A stretch of 31,454 nt of DNA from Streptosporangiaceae bacterium (GTDB taxonomy: Bacteria; Actinomycetota; Actinomycetes; Streptosporangiales; Streptosporangiaceae). Shown one piece after another: positions 22,903 to 31,431 of the stretch (its first letter is position 1; each line of letters starts with the position of its first letter). The stretch spans positions 1-31,454 of the forward strand of contig JASHTQ010000570.1 in assembly GCA_030040475.1 (NCBI GenBank), given 5' to 3'. Under the pieces are notes generated by a model. It did no database searches, was not told where the DNA came from, and worked only from the letters and a program-made list of their open reading frames with translations. The translations under genes and the position numbers were made by a program.

Positions 22903-24640
22903 CGACCGGCGGGTTGCCTTCCCCGGCCGCAGCCGGGGAGTCGGCAAGGCTGGAGGCGACGGCTTCCGCGTTGCCTGGCCCTGCCTGGGCGGGGACGGCC
23001 GTCGCCAAGGCGACCGCGGACAGCGCGTCCGATACGGCGGCCGAGTCCGCGACGTCTTCGCTGATGGTTGCCTCAATGTGCTGGCTGCCCGAGCGTACCG
23101 CCCACAGGTAGATGCCGGCCGACGCTACCGCGACGATGATCGAGTCCCACGGCTGCCCGATCCAGCCCTGGCCGCCGAAGCTGCCGATTCCGGAGAACAA
23201 GACGAGCACCAGGAGGTAGGCGACGAGCCAGTTACCTGCCTTGATGTCGTCGATGAGCGGCCGGTCCTTCACGCGCAGGAAGTAGAAAAGGACCACGCCG
23301 ATCAGGGTGACGGGGAACGCGACCCGCAGGTTGGACCAGCCAGACCAGTAGGCGATCTCGGTGGACAGGATGAAGCTGACCGGAGCGATCCACTTGATGC
23401 CCGGGATCCACCCGGACAGCCTTGTCGGCGCGGCGCTGCGGAAGGTTCCCGCGGCGACCGCGGACACGGCGTAGGTGAGGACGAACACGTCGCTGAGATA
23501 TGAGACCAGCGTGATCCAGCTGTGCAGCGGGATAAGGACCACCAGGCCGAGGATGAAGTTGAGCAGCAGCGCGCGGCGCGGCACTCCGGACTTGCCGGGA
23601 ACGGACAGGAAGTACTTCGGCAGCAGCCGGTTCTTCGACAGGGCATAGGTCTGCCTGGCCGCCTCGGCGGTACCCACGAACTCCGAGCCGGACGGCGAGA
23701 TCACGGCGTCGACGTACAGCAGGCTGGACAGCCAGCCGAGGTTCACCGCGAGCGCGAGCTGGCCGAACGGCGAGGTGAAGCTGATACCCCGCCAGCCGTG
23801 GGCCAGCAGGCTGTGCGGGATGGCGACCAGGAAGGCGAGCTGGAGCAGGATGTAGAGCACAGCCGAGACGGCGATCGCGACGAGGATCGCGCGCGGGATG
23901 TCCCGGCGCGGGTTGCGCGCCTCACCGGACAGGTCCACCGGCGGCTGGAAGCCGTTGAGCGCGTAGATCAGCCCGCCGGATGCGATCGCCGTCAGGATCG
24001 CGCTACCGCCATACGGAGCGAAGCCGCCCGCGCTGGTGAGGTTGCTGCTGTGGAAGCCCGAGGCGAACAAGGCGATCACGGTGATCGCGGGCACGATGAA
24101 CTTCAGCCAGGTGATCACCAGGTTGAGCCTGGCGAACAGCCGGATGCCGAACCAGTTGAGCACGACGAGCACCGCCTCGAGGGCAGCCGCGATGCCGACG
24201 CCGGACGGTGACAGCGAACTGCCGCTGTACAGCCAGGGCGCGTAATGGCTGAGGTACTGCAGAACGGCCAGCACCTCGGTGTCGGTGAACAGGCTCAGCA
24301 CGACCGTCCAGCCGAACGTGGTGCCCACCAGCCGGCCGTTGGCGTACAGGGGCCAGCGGACGCTGCCCCCGACCTCGGGGCGGGACGCGCCGAGCTCGAC
24401 GAGCACCAGGCTGACCAGGGCGATTGCGACGGCGGCGATCACCCAGGAGATGAGCGCGGCCGGGCCGGCCAGCTGCGCGCCGTAGAAGGCGCCGAACAGC
24501 CAGCCCGAGCCGATGATGCCGCCGAACGAGGTCGCGGTGAGCGACCAGAAGCCAAGCGTGTGGTGGAAGTGTTTCTCCTGGACTATGAGTTCGGATACGT
24601 CGGCGGGTGACGGTGTTGCTTCAGCCACGGATTGGGACAT
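22886..24640 (-). CDS. APC-superfamily amino-acid permease
   Basis: This 584-residue protein has about 12-14 hydrophobic helices. After a polar N-terminus, helix 1 carries the APC signature (SLTATSFGGIIGSGWLFGAF), followed by GGSVRWPLYANGRLVG and the central GGLIYALNGFQPPVDLSGEARNPRRDIPRAI loop, which is typical of amino-acid/polyamine/organocation transporters. The last 60 residues are a cytoplasmic Ala/Glu/Pro-rich tail. It imports an amino acid or amine with a cation gradient; the substrate is unknown. GGAG lies six bases before the ATG. Two direct GAAAAGTC motifs upstream suggest regulation shared with the sugar operon. Confidence 0.93.
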   Translation of the reverse strand: MSQSVAEATPSPADVSELIVQEKHFHHTLGFWSLTATSFGGIIGSGWLFGAFYGAQLAGPAALISWVIAAVAIALVSLVLVELGASRPEVGGSVRWPLYANGRLVGTTFGWTVVLSLFTDTEVLAVLQYLSHYAPWLYSGSSLSPSGVGIAAALEAVLVVLNWFGIRLFARLNLVITWLKFIVPAITVIALFASGFHSSNLTSAGGFAPYGGSAILTAIASGGLIYALNGFQPPVDLSGEARNPRRDIPRAILVAIAVSAVLYILLQLAFLVAIPHSLLAHGWRGISFTSPFGQLALAVNLGWLSSLLYVDAVISPSGSEFVGTAEAARQTYALSKNRLLPKYFLSVPGKSGVPRRALLLNFILGLVVLIPLHSWITLVSYLSDVFVLTYAVSAVAAGTFRSAAPTRLSGWIPGIKWIAPVSFILSTEIAYWSGWSNLRVAFPVTLIGVVLFYFLRVKDRPLIDDIKAGNWLVAYLLVLVLFSGIGSFGGQGWIGQPWDSIIVAVASAGIYLWAVRSGSQHIEATISEDVADSAAVSDALSAVALATAVPAQAGPGNAEAVASSLADSPAAAGEGNPPVGPAGT

Positions 24641-24734
24641 TTAGGGCTCCGGGGGGGACGGGGCGAAGGATGGTGCGGTACCCGCTGCCTGGCGCCCGGC
24701 AGGGGACTTAGATCCAGACAAACATCCGCCAACC

Positions 24735-24764
24735 GAAAAGTCAACTAAGTCGATAGGAAAAGTC
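24735..24764. promoter_or_regulatory. Paired GAAAAGTC direct repeats upstream of the APC permease gene
   Basis: GAAAAGTC occurs at 24735-24742 and 24757-24764, 22 bp apart (two helical turns). The second copy is extended as GATAGGAAAAGTC. They lie about 95-125 bp upstream of the APC start. The same core recurs in the sugar operon operator at 27392-27399, and GATAGGAAAA occurs inverted near 27322-27331. This is probably a binding site for one regulator. Confidence 0.45.
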
Positions 24765-24830
24765 GTATTTATGCTTCCGTTACCGAAGTTACCGGGGCAC
24801 GATGATGGCCGCGGGAGAGGTCACCGGAGG

Positions 24831-25898
24831 TCACCAGCGGGTGGGGGCCTGGGCGTCAGAGGCGCGCGCGATCGTGGCGCGGGCGCGGCGGACCGAGATG
24901 CGGCCAGTCGCGGGGAGTACCTCGGAGATGAAGCCGTACGCGGCGGCCAGTTCGGCGGCGTGCGCGGATCCGTCGCTGGCCTTCGCCTGCGTACGGGCGA
25001 GCCAGTCGATGATGTCACCCCAGCCGGGCGCGGCGAGGGAGCCGCCGACGAATTGGACGGATAGCGCAGCGCACAGGTTGGCGAACGCGAGCCGCTGCCG
25101 CAGCGGCCAGCCCCGCAGCGTGCCCAGCACGAAACCGGCGCCGAACACGTCTCCTGCTCCGGTCGGGTCATAGGCGTTGACCGGCAACGAAGGCACCCAC
25201 TCCTGTTCTCCGGTCGTGGAGTCGATGGCGAGCGCGCCCTGGCCGCCGCAGGTGACCACGGCGACCGGGACGCGGTCTGCGAGGGCGTGGAGGGCGTCGT
25301 TCGGGTCGTCGGTGCGGGTATAGGCCATTGCCTCGTCGCTGTTCGGCAGGAAGCAGTGGAAATCCTTCAGCTGCTCGAGCAGGCTGGGTGACCACTTTTC
25401 CTCCTGGTCCCAGCCGGTGTCGCCGAACAGCAGCATCCCTGCCCGTCCTGCCGTGGCGTACCACTCTTGCGGCTCGGCGTCGAGGTGCGCGAATCCGATC
25501 GCCGCGTCGGGCAAGACGGCGGGCAGTTCGCTACCCGGTACGGGCGCGGGGTGCATGTGGGTCAGCATCGCCCGGTCCCGTTCCACGACCATGGATACCG
25601 TGACCGGCGAGTGCCAGTCGGAGAACCGGCGCGAGTAGGTCAGGTCGACGCCTTCTTGCTCCGTCAGCGTCGACCAGCAGAAATCCCCGTACACGTCGTC
25701 GCCGAACGCCGCGGCCAGCGACGTCCGTATGCCCAGGCGGCTTGCGGCGATTGCGAGGTTCGCGATGCCGCCCGGGCACGATCCCATGCCGGACGCCTGC
25801 ACTTCCGTGCCCCGCACGGGCAGCGACGGAAGTCCGGTGAGGACGACATCGAAGAAGACGGTGCCGTGCACGAACAGGTCGAACGTGGTGTCACCCAT
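24831..25898 (-). CDS. PfkB-family carbohydrate kinase
   Basis: The ATG at 25898, a few bases after a GAGGAGAGGGG site, gives 355 residues; the open frame extends to 26441, but that part is antisense to the GH4 gene. Family marks are FVHGTVFFDVVLTGLP at the N-terminus, SCPGGIANLAIAASRLG (PfkB signature 1 region) and the C-terminal YDPTGAGDVFGAGFVLG, with the TGAGD anion hole and catalytic Asp. Such kinases phosphorylate sugars or nucleosides with ATP. The divergent GH4 gene, 46 bp away, and the sugar ABC importer suggest a sugar phosphate is made for GH4 cleavage or for glycolysis. The C-terminus extends about 40 residues beyond the core. Confidence 0.92.
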   Translation of the reverse strand: MGDTTFDLFVHGTVFFDVVLTGLPSLPVRGTEVQASGMGSCPGGIANLAIAASRLGIRTSLAAAFGDDVYGDFCWSTLTEQEGVDLTYSRRFSDWHSPVTVSMVVERDRAMLTHMHPAPVPGSELPAVLPDAAIGFAHLDAEPQEWYATAGRAGMLLFGDTGWDQEEKWSPSLLEQLKDFHCFLPNSDEAMAYTRTDDPNDALHALADRVPVAVVTCGGQGALAIDSTTGEQEWVPSLPVNAYDPTGAGDVFGAGFVLGTLRGWPLRQRLAFANLCAALSVQFVGGSLAAPGWGDIIDWLARTQAKASDGSAHAAELAAAYGFISEVLPATGRISVRRARATIARASDAQAPTRW

Positions 25899-25944
25899 CC
25901 CCTCTCCTCGGGTCTGCGCCATGCGGACAGGTAAGGTCCGGTAC

Positions 25945-27321
25945 GTGCGCGTCGCTATTCTCGGTGGCGGCGGTTTCCGGGTGCCGCTCATCGCCCGGCA
26001 GCTCGCGGCCAGTGGCCTCGCGGTTTCCCGCCTGGTCTTGTATGACACCGATCCGGGCCGCCTTGCCGTGATCGCCGACGTGCTGGCAGGCGATGCGTGC
26101 ACGTGCTCGCTGCCCGTGTCCTCCGTGACCGCGCTCGACGCGGCGCTCCGCAATGCCGATGTCATTTTCTCCGCCTTGCGGCCTGGCGGCCTGGACGGCC
26201 GCGTCAGCGACGAGCGAACCGCGCTCACCCTGGGAGTGCTCGGCCAGGAGACGGTCGGTGCCGGCGGCCTGGCCAGCGCCGCCCGCACGGTTCCCGTCGT
26301 CGACGCGATCGCCCGCCGGATAGCCGAGCTCGCGCCCGGCGCGTGGGTCATCTCGATGACCAACCCGGCCGGCATCGTCACCGAGGTGATGGCCGCGGCG
26401 CTCGGGCCGCGGGTGGTCGGCGTCTGTGACTCTCCCGCCAACCTGCTCCGCCGCGCCTGCGCCGCCTGCGGCGTCGACCCCGGACCATCCCTCGGTACGG
26501 TGACAGACCACGCTGATGCCGACTATCTCGGCATCAACCACCTTGGCTGGCTGCGCAGCCTGCGGGCCCATGGCACGGATCTTCTTCCCGCGCTGCTTGA
26601 TGACCCTGAGCGCCTGCACCTGACCGAGGAGGGGCGCCTGTTCGGCGCGGACCTCCTGCGGTCGCTCGGCACGATCCCGAATGAGTACCTGTACTGGTAC
26701 TACGCAAACCACGAGGCGCTGCGGGACGTCCTGGCGGCCGGGCGGACGCGCGGCGAGCACGTCCGGGATCGGCAACGTGCCTTCTACGCCGCCGCGGCCT
26801 TGGCGCCGCCAACCGCGGCGCGCCTGTGGCAGGCGGCGGATGACGAGCGCAACCGCAGCTACTTCGCGGAACTGCGGACCGGCGGGCGCGCGGGCGACCG
26901 GGATGAGGCCGACCTGGCGGCCGGCGGGTACGAGTCCGTCGCGATCGCCCTGGCGTCCGCACTGTGCGGCGGGCCGGCGGCACGCCTGATCCTCAACGTG
27001 CGGAACGGGAACACGGTCCCGGCGATGACACCGGATACGGTGATCGAGGTGCCGTGCCGCGTGGACGCGGCTGGTGCGGTCCCCCTCCCCGTGTCGGCAC
27101 CGTCGGCTCACGAACTCGGCCTCATGTGCCAGGTGCGAGCCTGCGAGCGGGATATCGCCGACGCCGCGCTGATCACGGCCGCAGGGCGTGCAGGCCTGGA
27201 CGGAGCGGCGCGTGCCGGGGGCCTGGCGCAGCGCGCGTTCGCGTCTCATCCCCTAGTCGGCTCGCTGGATGCCGCGAGGAGCCTGGCAGCAGCCGCACTT
27301 TCCGCCACCCGCCATACCTAG
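25945..27321 (+). CDS. Glycoside hydrolase family 4 enzyme (6-phospho-beta-glucosidase-like)
   Basis: The GTG at 25945 has GGTAAGG eight bases upstream and puts the Rossmann motif VAILGGGGFRVPLI at the very start, as in GH4; an ATG at 25921 would add eight residues. It is 458 residues long, the family size. Visible motifs are LYDTDPGRL (NAD), MTNPAGIVTEV, GVCDSPANLL with the metal-ligand Cys, and LGINHLGWL with the second ligand His. GH4 enzymes cleave alpha or beta glycosides by a redox mechanism that needs NAD+ and Mn2+. Phospho-beta-glucosidase is the closest guess; non-phosphorylated substrates also occur in GH4. PfkB is divergent, and the ABC genes follow 103 bp downstream. Confidence 0.92.
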   Translation: MRVAILGGGGFRVPLIARQLAASGLAVSRLVLYDTDPGRLAVIADVLAGDACTCSLPVSSVTALDAALRNADVIFSALRPGGLDGRVSDERTALTLGVLGQETVGAGGLASAARTVPVVDAIARRIAELAPGAWVISMTNPAGIVTEVMAAALGPRVVGVCDSPANLLRRACAACGVDPGPSLGTVTDHADADYLGINHLGWLRSLRAHGTDLLPALLDDPERLHLTEEGRLFGADLLRSLGTIPNEYLYWYYANHEALRDVLAAGRTRGEHVRDRQRAFYAAAALAPPTAARLWQAADDERNRSYFAELRTGGRAGDRDEADLAAGGYESVAIALASALCGGPAARLILNVRNGNTVPAMTPDTVIEVPCRVDAAGAVPLPVSAPSAHELGLMCQVRACERDIADAALITAAGRAGLDGAARAGGLAQRAFASHPLVGSLDAARSLAAAALSATRHT

Positions 27322-27424
27322 TTTTCCTATCAATATAGTCGAATTTTGGTCTTCCCCTTGCCTGGCGACGTCTACTCTAGTATTCCTACTGGAAAAGTCC
27401 AGTTCACTTAAGCCGGAGGTACGG
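27322..27424 (+). promoter_or_regulatory. Promoter/operator region of the sugar ABC operon
   Basis: This is a relatively AT-rich gap. It contains a perfect inverted repeat ACTGGA-AAAG-TCCAGT at 27388-27403, an inverted GATAGGAAAA (as TTTTCCTATC) at 27322-27331, and a candidate promoter TTGCCT (27358-27363) with a 17-bp spacer to TATTCC (27381-27386). The inverted repeat would sit at the transcription start, the classical place for repression. The ribosome-binding site GGAGG at 27415-27419 lies five bases before the ATG. Confidence 0.55.
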
Positions 27425-28738
27425 ATGCGCGGCCTGTCCCGGACAGCCCTGCACCATCGAGCGGGAATCGTGGGGATGTGCGCATTGACGGCGGTCGCCG
27501 TTACCGCGTGCAGCTCGTCGGGGTCATCCGGATCATCGTCCTCGTCGAGCGGCCCGGTCACGGTCACGTACTGGACGTCGGGCACGTCAGCCGAGACCAA
27601 CTACATCGACACGCAGTTCGACAAGACGCACCCCGGCATCAAGGCAGTGGGCCAGTACATCGCGAGCGCCGATGAGACGACGGCCAAGGAGGTCTCCGCG
27701 ATCAAGAGCGGCACGGAGCCCGACGTGGTTATCGGCCAGGACCCGTCCGCGCTGCCGCTGCTCGCCGAGAGCGGTAAGGTCGTGGACCTGAGCTCGGCGC
27801 TGAAGGCGCAGACCGCCGACCTGTACCCCGGCATCAGGTCCGCCCTGTTCTACCAGGGCAAGGAGCTCGGCATCGCGCTCGGCGGCGTGGGCGACTACGT
27901 GCTGTTCTACAACAAGAACGACTTTGCGGCGGCTGGGATCACGGCCCCGCCGGCGACGTGGACGCAGCTGGAGGCCGACGCCATCAAGCTGTCCGATCCG
28001 GCCAAGCACCGCTACGGCATCTACATCCCGTTCGGCACGGACGAGTGGATCTCCTACGACTGGGAGAGCGTGCTGTGGTCGAACGGCGGCCAGTTCGTCA
28101 ACTCCGCCGGCACCAAGACCGAGTTCGACAGCCCGGCCGGGGTCGCCGCGCTGACCTTGTGGACCAACCTGGTCCGCAAGGACCATGCGGCGCCCAGCGT
28201 GAGCTACGCGGAGGCCGGCAGCTTCGACGGCGCGCCCGCGTTCGCGAGCAACGCGGTGGCGATGATCGTCGAAGGCCAGTGGGCGCTGTCGGAATTCAAG
28301 GGCATCGACTACGGCGTGGCCGAGATGCCCGCGGGAACCTCCGGGCACTCCGCCGCCAACATCGGCATCGGCGTGGCGAGCGTGTTCGATCACGGCACCA
28401 CGGCCAACAACGCGGCGATCACTTTCGTCCAGTGGCTGTCCTCCCCCGCGCAGGGCGCCTACCTCACCGCGCTGAGCGACGGCCTGCCCAGCGCCCCGGA
28501 CCAGCTCTCCTTCACCGCGGTCAAGCAGGAGGAGGCGTCCCAGCCGACCTACTCGGTGTTCGCCGACCAGCTGAACACGGGCCAGACCCGGCCCACGATC
28601 CCCGCGTACACGGCGATCTCGCTGGACCTGGCGACGGAGATCAACGCCTCGCTCGACGGCACCATCAGCCCTTCGGCGGCACTGGCGAAGGCTGCCGCCG
28701 AGGGTGACCAGGCGATCGCCAGCGGATCCGGCACCTAA
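27425..28738 (+). CDS. Sugar ABC transporter substrate-binding lipoprotein (SBP family 1)
   Basis: The ATG at 27425 after GGAGG gives 437 residues; a longer frame from 27269 runs back into the GH4 gene. The lipoprotein signal ends in VTAC (Cys29), followed by a Ser/Gly linker. The mature part matches family 1 sugar-binding proteins: VTVTYWTSGTSAETNYID, EPDVVIGQDPSALPLLAESGKVVDLS, the ALGGVGDYVLFYNKNDFAAAGI hinge, and IVEGQWALSEFKGIDYGVAEMP. It captures an oligosaccharide outside the membrane. The nearby GH4 and PfkB genes suggest a glucoside-type ligand. The two permeases follow directly. Confidence 0.94.
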   Translation: MRGLSRTALHHRAGIVGMCALTAVAVTACSSSGSSGSSSSSSGPVTVTYWTSGTSAETNYIDTQFDKTHPGIKAVGQYIASADETTAKEVSAIKSGTEPDVVIGQDPSALPLLAESGKVVDLSSALKAQTADLYPGIRSALFYQGKELGIALGGVGDYVLFYNKNDFAAAGITAPPATWTQLEADAIKLSDPAKHRYGIYIPFGTDEWISYDWESVLWSNGGQFVNSAGTKTEFDSPAGVAALTLWTNLVRKDHAAPSVSYAEAGSFDGAPAFASNAVAMIVEGQWALSEFKGIDYGVAEMPAGTSGHSAANIGIGVASVFDHGTTANNAAITFVQWLSSPAQGAYLTALSDGLPSAPDQLSFTAVKQEEASQPTYSVFADQLNTGQTRPTIPAYTAISLDLATEINASLDGTISPSAALAKAAAEGDQAIASGSGT

Positions 28739-28744
28739 AGCCTG

Positions 28745-29671
28745 GTGGCGCCGTCGCGCAGGAAGGCCCTGAACAGGAAGACGCTGAATAGGAAGACACT
28801 GAACTGGAGCACGGCGTACTCGTTCGTGCTCCCGGGGCTTGGCCTTACCATCTTGTTCTCCGTGGTGCCGCTGATCCTGGTGATCCAGCGGAGCCTGTAC
28901 AAGGGGAACATCTTCGGCACCAACCTCACGTTTGCCGGCCTGGCCAACTACGCGGACGTGTTCCGCACCGGCGGCGGTCACTCGCTCGTGGTGACCGCCG
29001 TGTTCACCGCGGGCTTCGTGGCGGTGACCATGCTGCTCGGCTTCAGCATCGCGCTGCTGCTCGACGTGCGGCTGCCGGGCCTGCGGCACGTGCGCGCGTT
29101 CTTCGTCATCCCCCTGGTCGTGCCGCCGGTGGCGACCGCGTTCATCTGGTTCACGTTCTTCGAGCCGGACACCGGCCTGTTCAACCGGCTGCTGATCGGG
29201 GCCGGGCTGCCGCAGGTCACGCTGTCGAGCGCGACCGACGCGATGATCGCGGTGATCGCCTTCGGCGCCTGGCAGTACTTCGGCGAGATCGTCCTTATCT
29301 ACCTTGCCGCGCTGAAGACGCTCCCGCGCGACGTCATCGAAGCCGCCAGCATCGACGGCGCCGGAGCCTGGCAGCGGCTGCGCTACGTCCGCTGGCCGCT
29401 GCTGCGCCACCAGACCGCGCTGCTGCTGGTCATCATGACCCTGTACGGGCTGCAGACCTTCACCCAGATTTACATCCTCACCGACGGCGGGCCGCAGGGG
29501 GCGACGCAGACGGCGCTGTACTACGTGTACGAGCAGGCGTTCGGCCTCGGGGCGGGCGGTTCGATCGGGCTGGCCGACGCCATGTCGGTGATCTTGTTCG
29601 CCATCTCGCTCGTCGTCACGATCGTCCAGATCACCCTGGTCAGCCGGGCGGCGCGGGCGGCGACCGGATGA
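28745..29671 (+). CDS. Sugar ABC transporter permease, MalF type
   Basis: This 308-residue membrane protein begins at a GTG six bases after the stop of the binding-protein gene. The N-terminus carries a short LNRKT repeat. Six helices follow; typical segments are STAYSFVLPGLGLTILFSVVP, FFVIPLVVPPVATAFIWFTFF and the EAA loop LPRDVIEAASIDGAGAWQRLRYVRWPLL, with YILTDGGPQGATQTALYYVYEQAF afterwards. It pairs with the next gene product. The ribosome-binding site is weak, so translation probably depends on coupling to the upstream gene. Confidence 0.94.
   Translation: MAPSRRKALNRKTLNRKTLNWSTAYSFVLPGLGLTILFSVVPLILVIQRSLYKGNIFGTNLTFAGLANYADVFRTGGGHSLVVTAVFTAGFVAVTMLLGFSIALLLDVRLPGLRHVRAFFVIPLVVPPVATAFIWFTFFEPDTGLFNRLLIGAGLPQVTLSSATDAMIAVIAFGAWQYFGEIVLIYLAALKTLPRDVIEAASIDGAGAWQRLRYVRWPLLRHQTALLLVIMTLYGLQTFTQIYILTDGGPQGATQTALYYVYEQAFGLGAGGSIGLADAMSVILFAISLVVTIVQITLVSRAARAATG
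28769..28798. repeat. 15-bp tandem duplication in the MalF-type permease N-terminus
   Basis: ctgaacaggaagacg is followed by ctgaataggaagaca (two differences) and a partial third copy. It adds LNRKT twice to the cytoplasmic N-terminus without affecting the membrane part. Confidence 0.75.
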
Positions 29672-30495
29672 CGGGGATACGGCTGCCGGCGAAGATCGGC
29701 GTCTACTTCCTCGTCGCGGTGGCGGTGCTGCTCGTGACGTTCCCGCTGCTGTGGATGATCTCGGCCGCGCTGAAGACGCAGAGCGAGATCATCGACCCGA
29801 ATTCGTCCCTGCTGCCCCTGCACCCGCAGTGGTCGAACATACGGGTGGCGTGGACCACGGCTCCGTTCGGCATATTTTTCTTGAATACCGCGATCTTTAG
29901 CATCGTCACGACCACCGGGCAGATCCTCACCGGCATGCTGGCCGGGTACGCGTTCGCCATGTTCGACTTCCCGGCCAAGCGGGTGCTGTTCTACCTGGTC
30001 ATGAGCGGGCTGATGATTCCGTTCACGGTCGTGATCGTGCCCGTCGTGCAACTGCTCGCCGACTTCGGCTGGATCAACACGTGGCAGGGGCTGCTCGTGC
30101 CCAACATCGCCTCGGCGCTCGGCTGCTTCCTGTTCCGGCAGTTCTTCCTGTCCGCGCCGCTCGAACTCGGCGAGGCCGCGCGGATCGACGGCGCATCGGA
30201 GTGGCGGATCTTCTGGACCGTGTACCGGCCGCTGGCGCAGCCGATGACCGCCGCATTCACCGTGATCGCGTTCCTGCAGAACTGGAACAACTTCCTCTTC
30301 CCGCTTGTCGTCACAAGCAGCGAGCGGCTGATGATGATCTCCCAGGGACTTACCGAGTTCCAGGGGCAGATCACCGGCGTCGCCTACAACCTGTTGCTTG
30401 CCGGGTCGCTGATTGCCGTCATCCCCGTGCTGATCGTCGCCATGATCGCGCAGCGCAAGATCGTGGAGGGCCTGACGATCGGCGCGTTGAGGTAG
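29668..30495 (+). CDS. Sugar ABC transporter permease, MalG type
   Basis: This 275-residue membrane protein overlaps the previous gene as ATGA. It starts with a helix (VYFLVAVAVLLVTFPLLWMI) and the SAALKTQSEI segment, and contains LAGYAFAMFDFPAKRVLFYLV and the EAA loop ELGEAARIDGASEWRIFWTVYRPLAQP, which is typical of MalG-type permeases. No ATPase gene follows. In many actinomycetes one shared ATPase of the MsiK type serves several sugar importers, and that may apply here. Confidence 0.95.
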   Translation: MTGIRLPAKIGVYFLVAVAVLLVTFPLLWMISAALKTQSEIIDPNSSLLPLHPQWSNIRVAWTTAPFGIFFLNTAIFSIVTTTGQILTGMLAGYAFAMFDFPAKRVLFYLVMSGLMIPFTVVIVPVVQLLADFGWINTWQGLLVPNIASALGCFLFRQFFLSAPLELGEAARIDGASEWRIFWTVYRPLAQPMTAAFTVIAFLQNWNNFLFPLVVTSSERLMMISQGLTEFQGQITGVAYNLLLAGSLIAVIPVLIVAMIAQRKIVEGLTIGALR

Positions 30496-30497
30496 TA

Positions 30498-30510
30498 GCT
30501 CCACGGGAGC
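30498..30510 (+). terminator. Small hairpin after the sugar operon
   Basis: GCTCC-ACG-GGAGC lies two bases after the permease stop. It is short and has no T-tract, so it is only a weak terminator candidate. Confidence 0.25.
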
Positions 30511-30618
30511 GCCGGTGCTGGCTGGCATGGGCGGGTGCGGCTGGACCAGCGCGTGCCGTCACCCACGCCGACGACGAGACAGCGTCTTCCCCGTCGGGCT
30601 GGCTGGGATGATTGTCTC

Positions 30619-31431
30619 GTGACAGCCGCGATGTCGTCCCGGATCTGGGAAACGGCACGTCCCCGCACGCCGGGTCCTGCGTCCGTGCGGGCGTTCACAT
30701 CCGTGAGCACGGCGGGCCTGCCCGACTTCAGGCCCGCCCCCAATCAGGGCGGCAACATCGAACTGTACGAGGTAGAGAACCGGGCTGCCGATCCGGACGG
30801 CCACGTCCTGGCCGCGATGCGGGCGCATGCGCCCTGGACCGGGCGCGTCCTGCTGGACCTCGGATGCGGAAGCGGGTACTGGCTCGGCCGCTACGCCGAC
30901 GAGGCGGCGGAGGTGATCGGGATAGAGCCGGACCCGCGCCTGCTGCCGATCGCGACCGGCCGGGACCCCCGGGTGCGCGTGCTGCACGGATCCGCCGAGC
31001 ACATTCCCTTGGAGGATCAGTCCGTCGATGTGGTGCACGCCCGCTTCGCCTACTTCTTCCCGCCAGGCTGCGACGCGGGACTGACCGAGGTAATGCGGGT
31101 ACTGCGCCCGGGCGGCTCACTCGTCGTCGTCGGGAACGACCTGCAGCGGGGCGAGTTCGCCGAACTGCTGCGTTCCGCCGAGGGGTCGCTGATGCCAGCC
31201 GGCGGGCAGGAGACCGACGCCTGGTGGGCGGCCCGCCGCGCCGACCGTACGACGGTGTGCAGCTTGTGGCGCTTTACCAGCAGGACTGACTTCGAGGCCG
31301 TGCTCCGCATGGAGATCCCGCTGAAGGTTGCCGACCCGTGGCTGGCCGCCCATCCCCGTGCTCTTGGCCTCAGCTACAGCTACACGCTGTTCAGCGTCGA
31401 TAAGCCGGACGGGCTGCTGCGCGCCCGGTGA
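30619..31431 (+). CDS. Class I SAM-dependent methyltransferase
   Basis: With the GTG at 30619 the protein is 270 residues; an ATG at 30631 (four codons later) and a GTG at 30535 (28 earlier) are alternatives, and none has a strong ribosome-binding site, so the start is uncertain. SAM-binding motif I is VLLDLGCGSGYW, followed by VIGIEPDPRLL (acidic end of strand 2), GSAEHIPLEDQSVDVVHARFAYFF (motif II region) and VMRVLRPGGSLVVVGND (post motif). The leader DFRPAPNQGGNIELYEVEN precedes the fold, and a C-terminal domain of about 95 residues probably covers the substrate. The substrate is unknown. The gene lies 124 bp after the sugar operon on the same strand and is probably independent. Confidence 0.9.
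   Translation: MTAAMSSRIWETARPRTPGPASVRAFTSVSTAGLPDFRPAPNQGGNIELYEVENRAADPDGHVLAAMRAHAPWTGRVLLDLGCGSGYWLGRYADEAAEVIGIEPDPRLLPIATGRDPRVRVLHGSAEHIPLEDQSVDVVHARFAYFFPPGCDAGLTEVMRVLRPGGSLVVVGNDLQRGEFAELLRSAEGSLMPAGGQETDAWWAARRADRTTVCSLWRFTSRTDFEAVLRMEIPLKVADPWLAAHPRALGLSYSYTLFSVDKPDGLLRAR

Noticed and set aside
25899..26441. N-terminal extension of the PfkB kinase to 26441
   Set aside because: The extra 181 residues are antisense to the GH4 coding region and lack family similarity; a good ribosome-binding site precedes the ATG at 25898.
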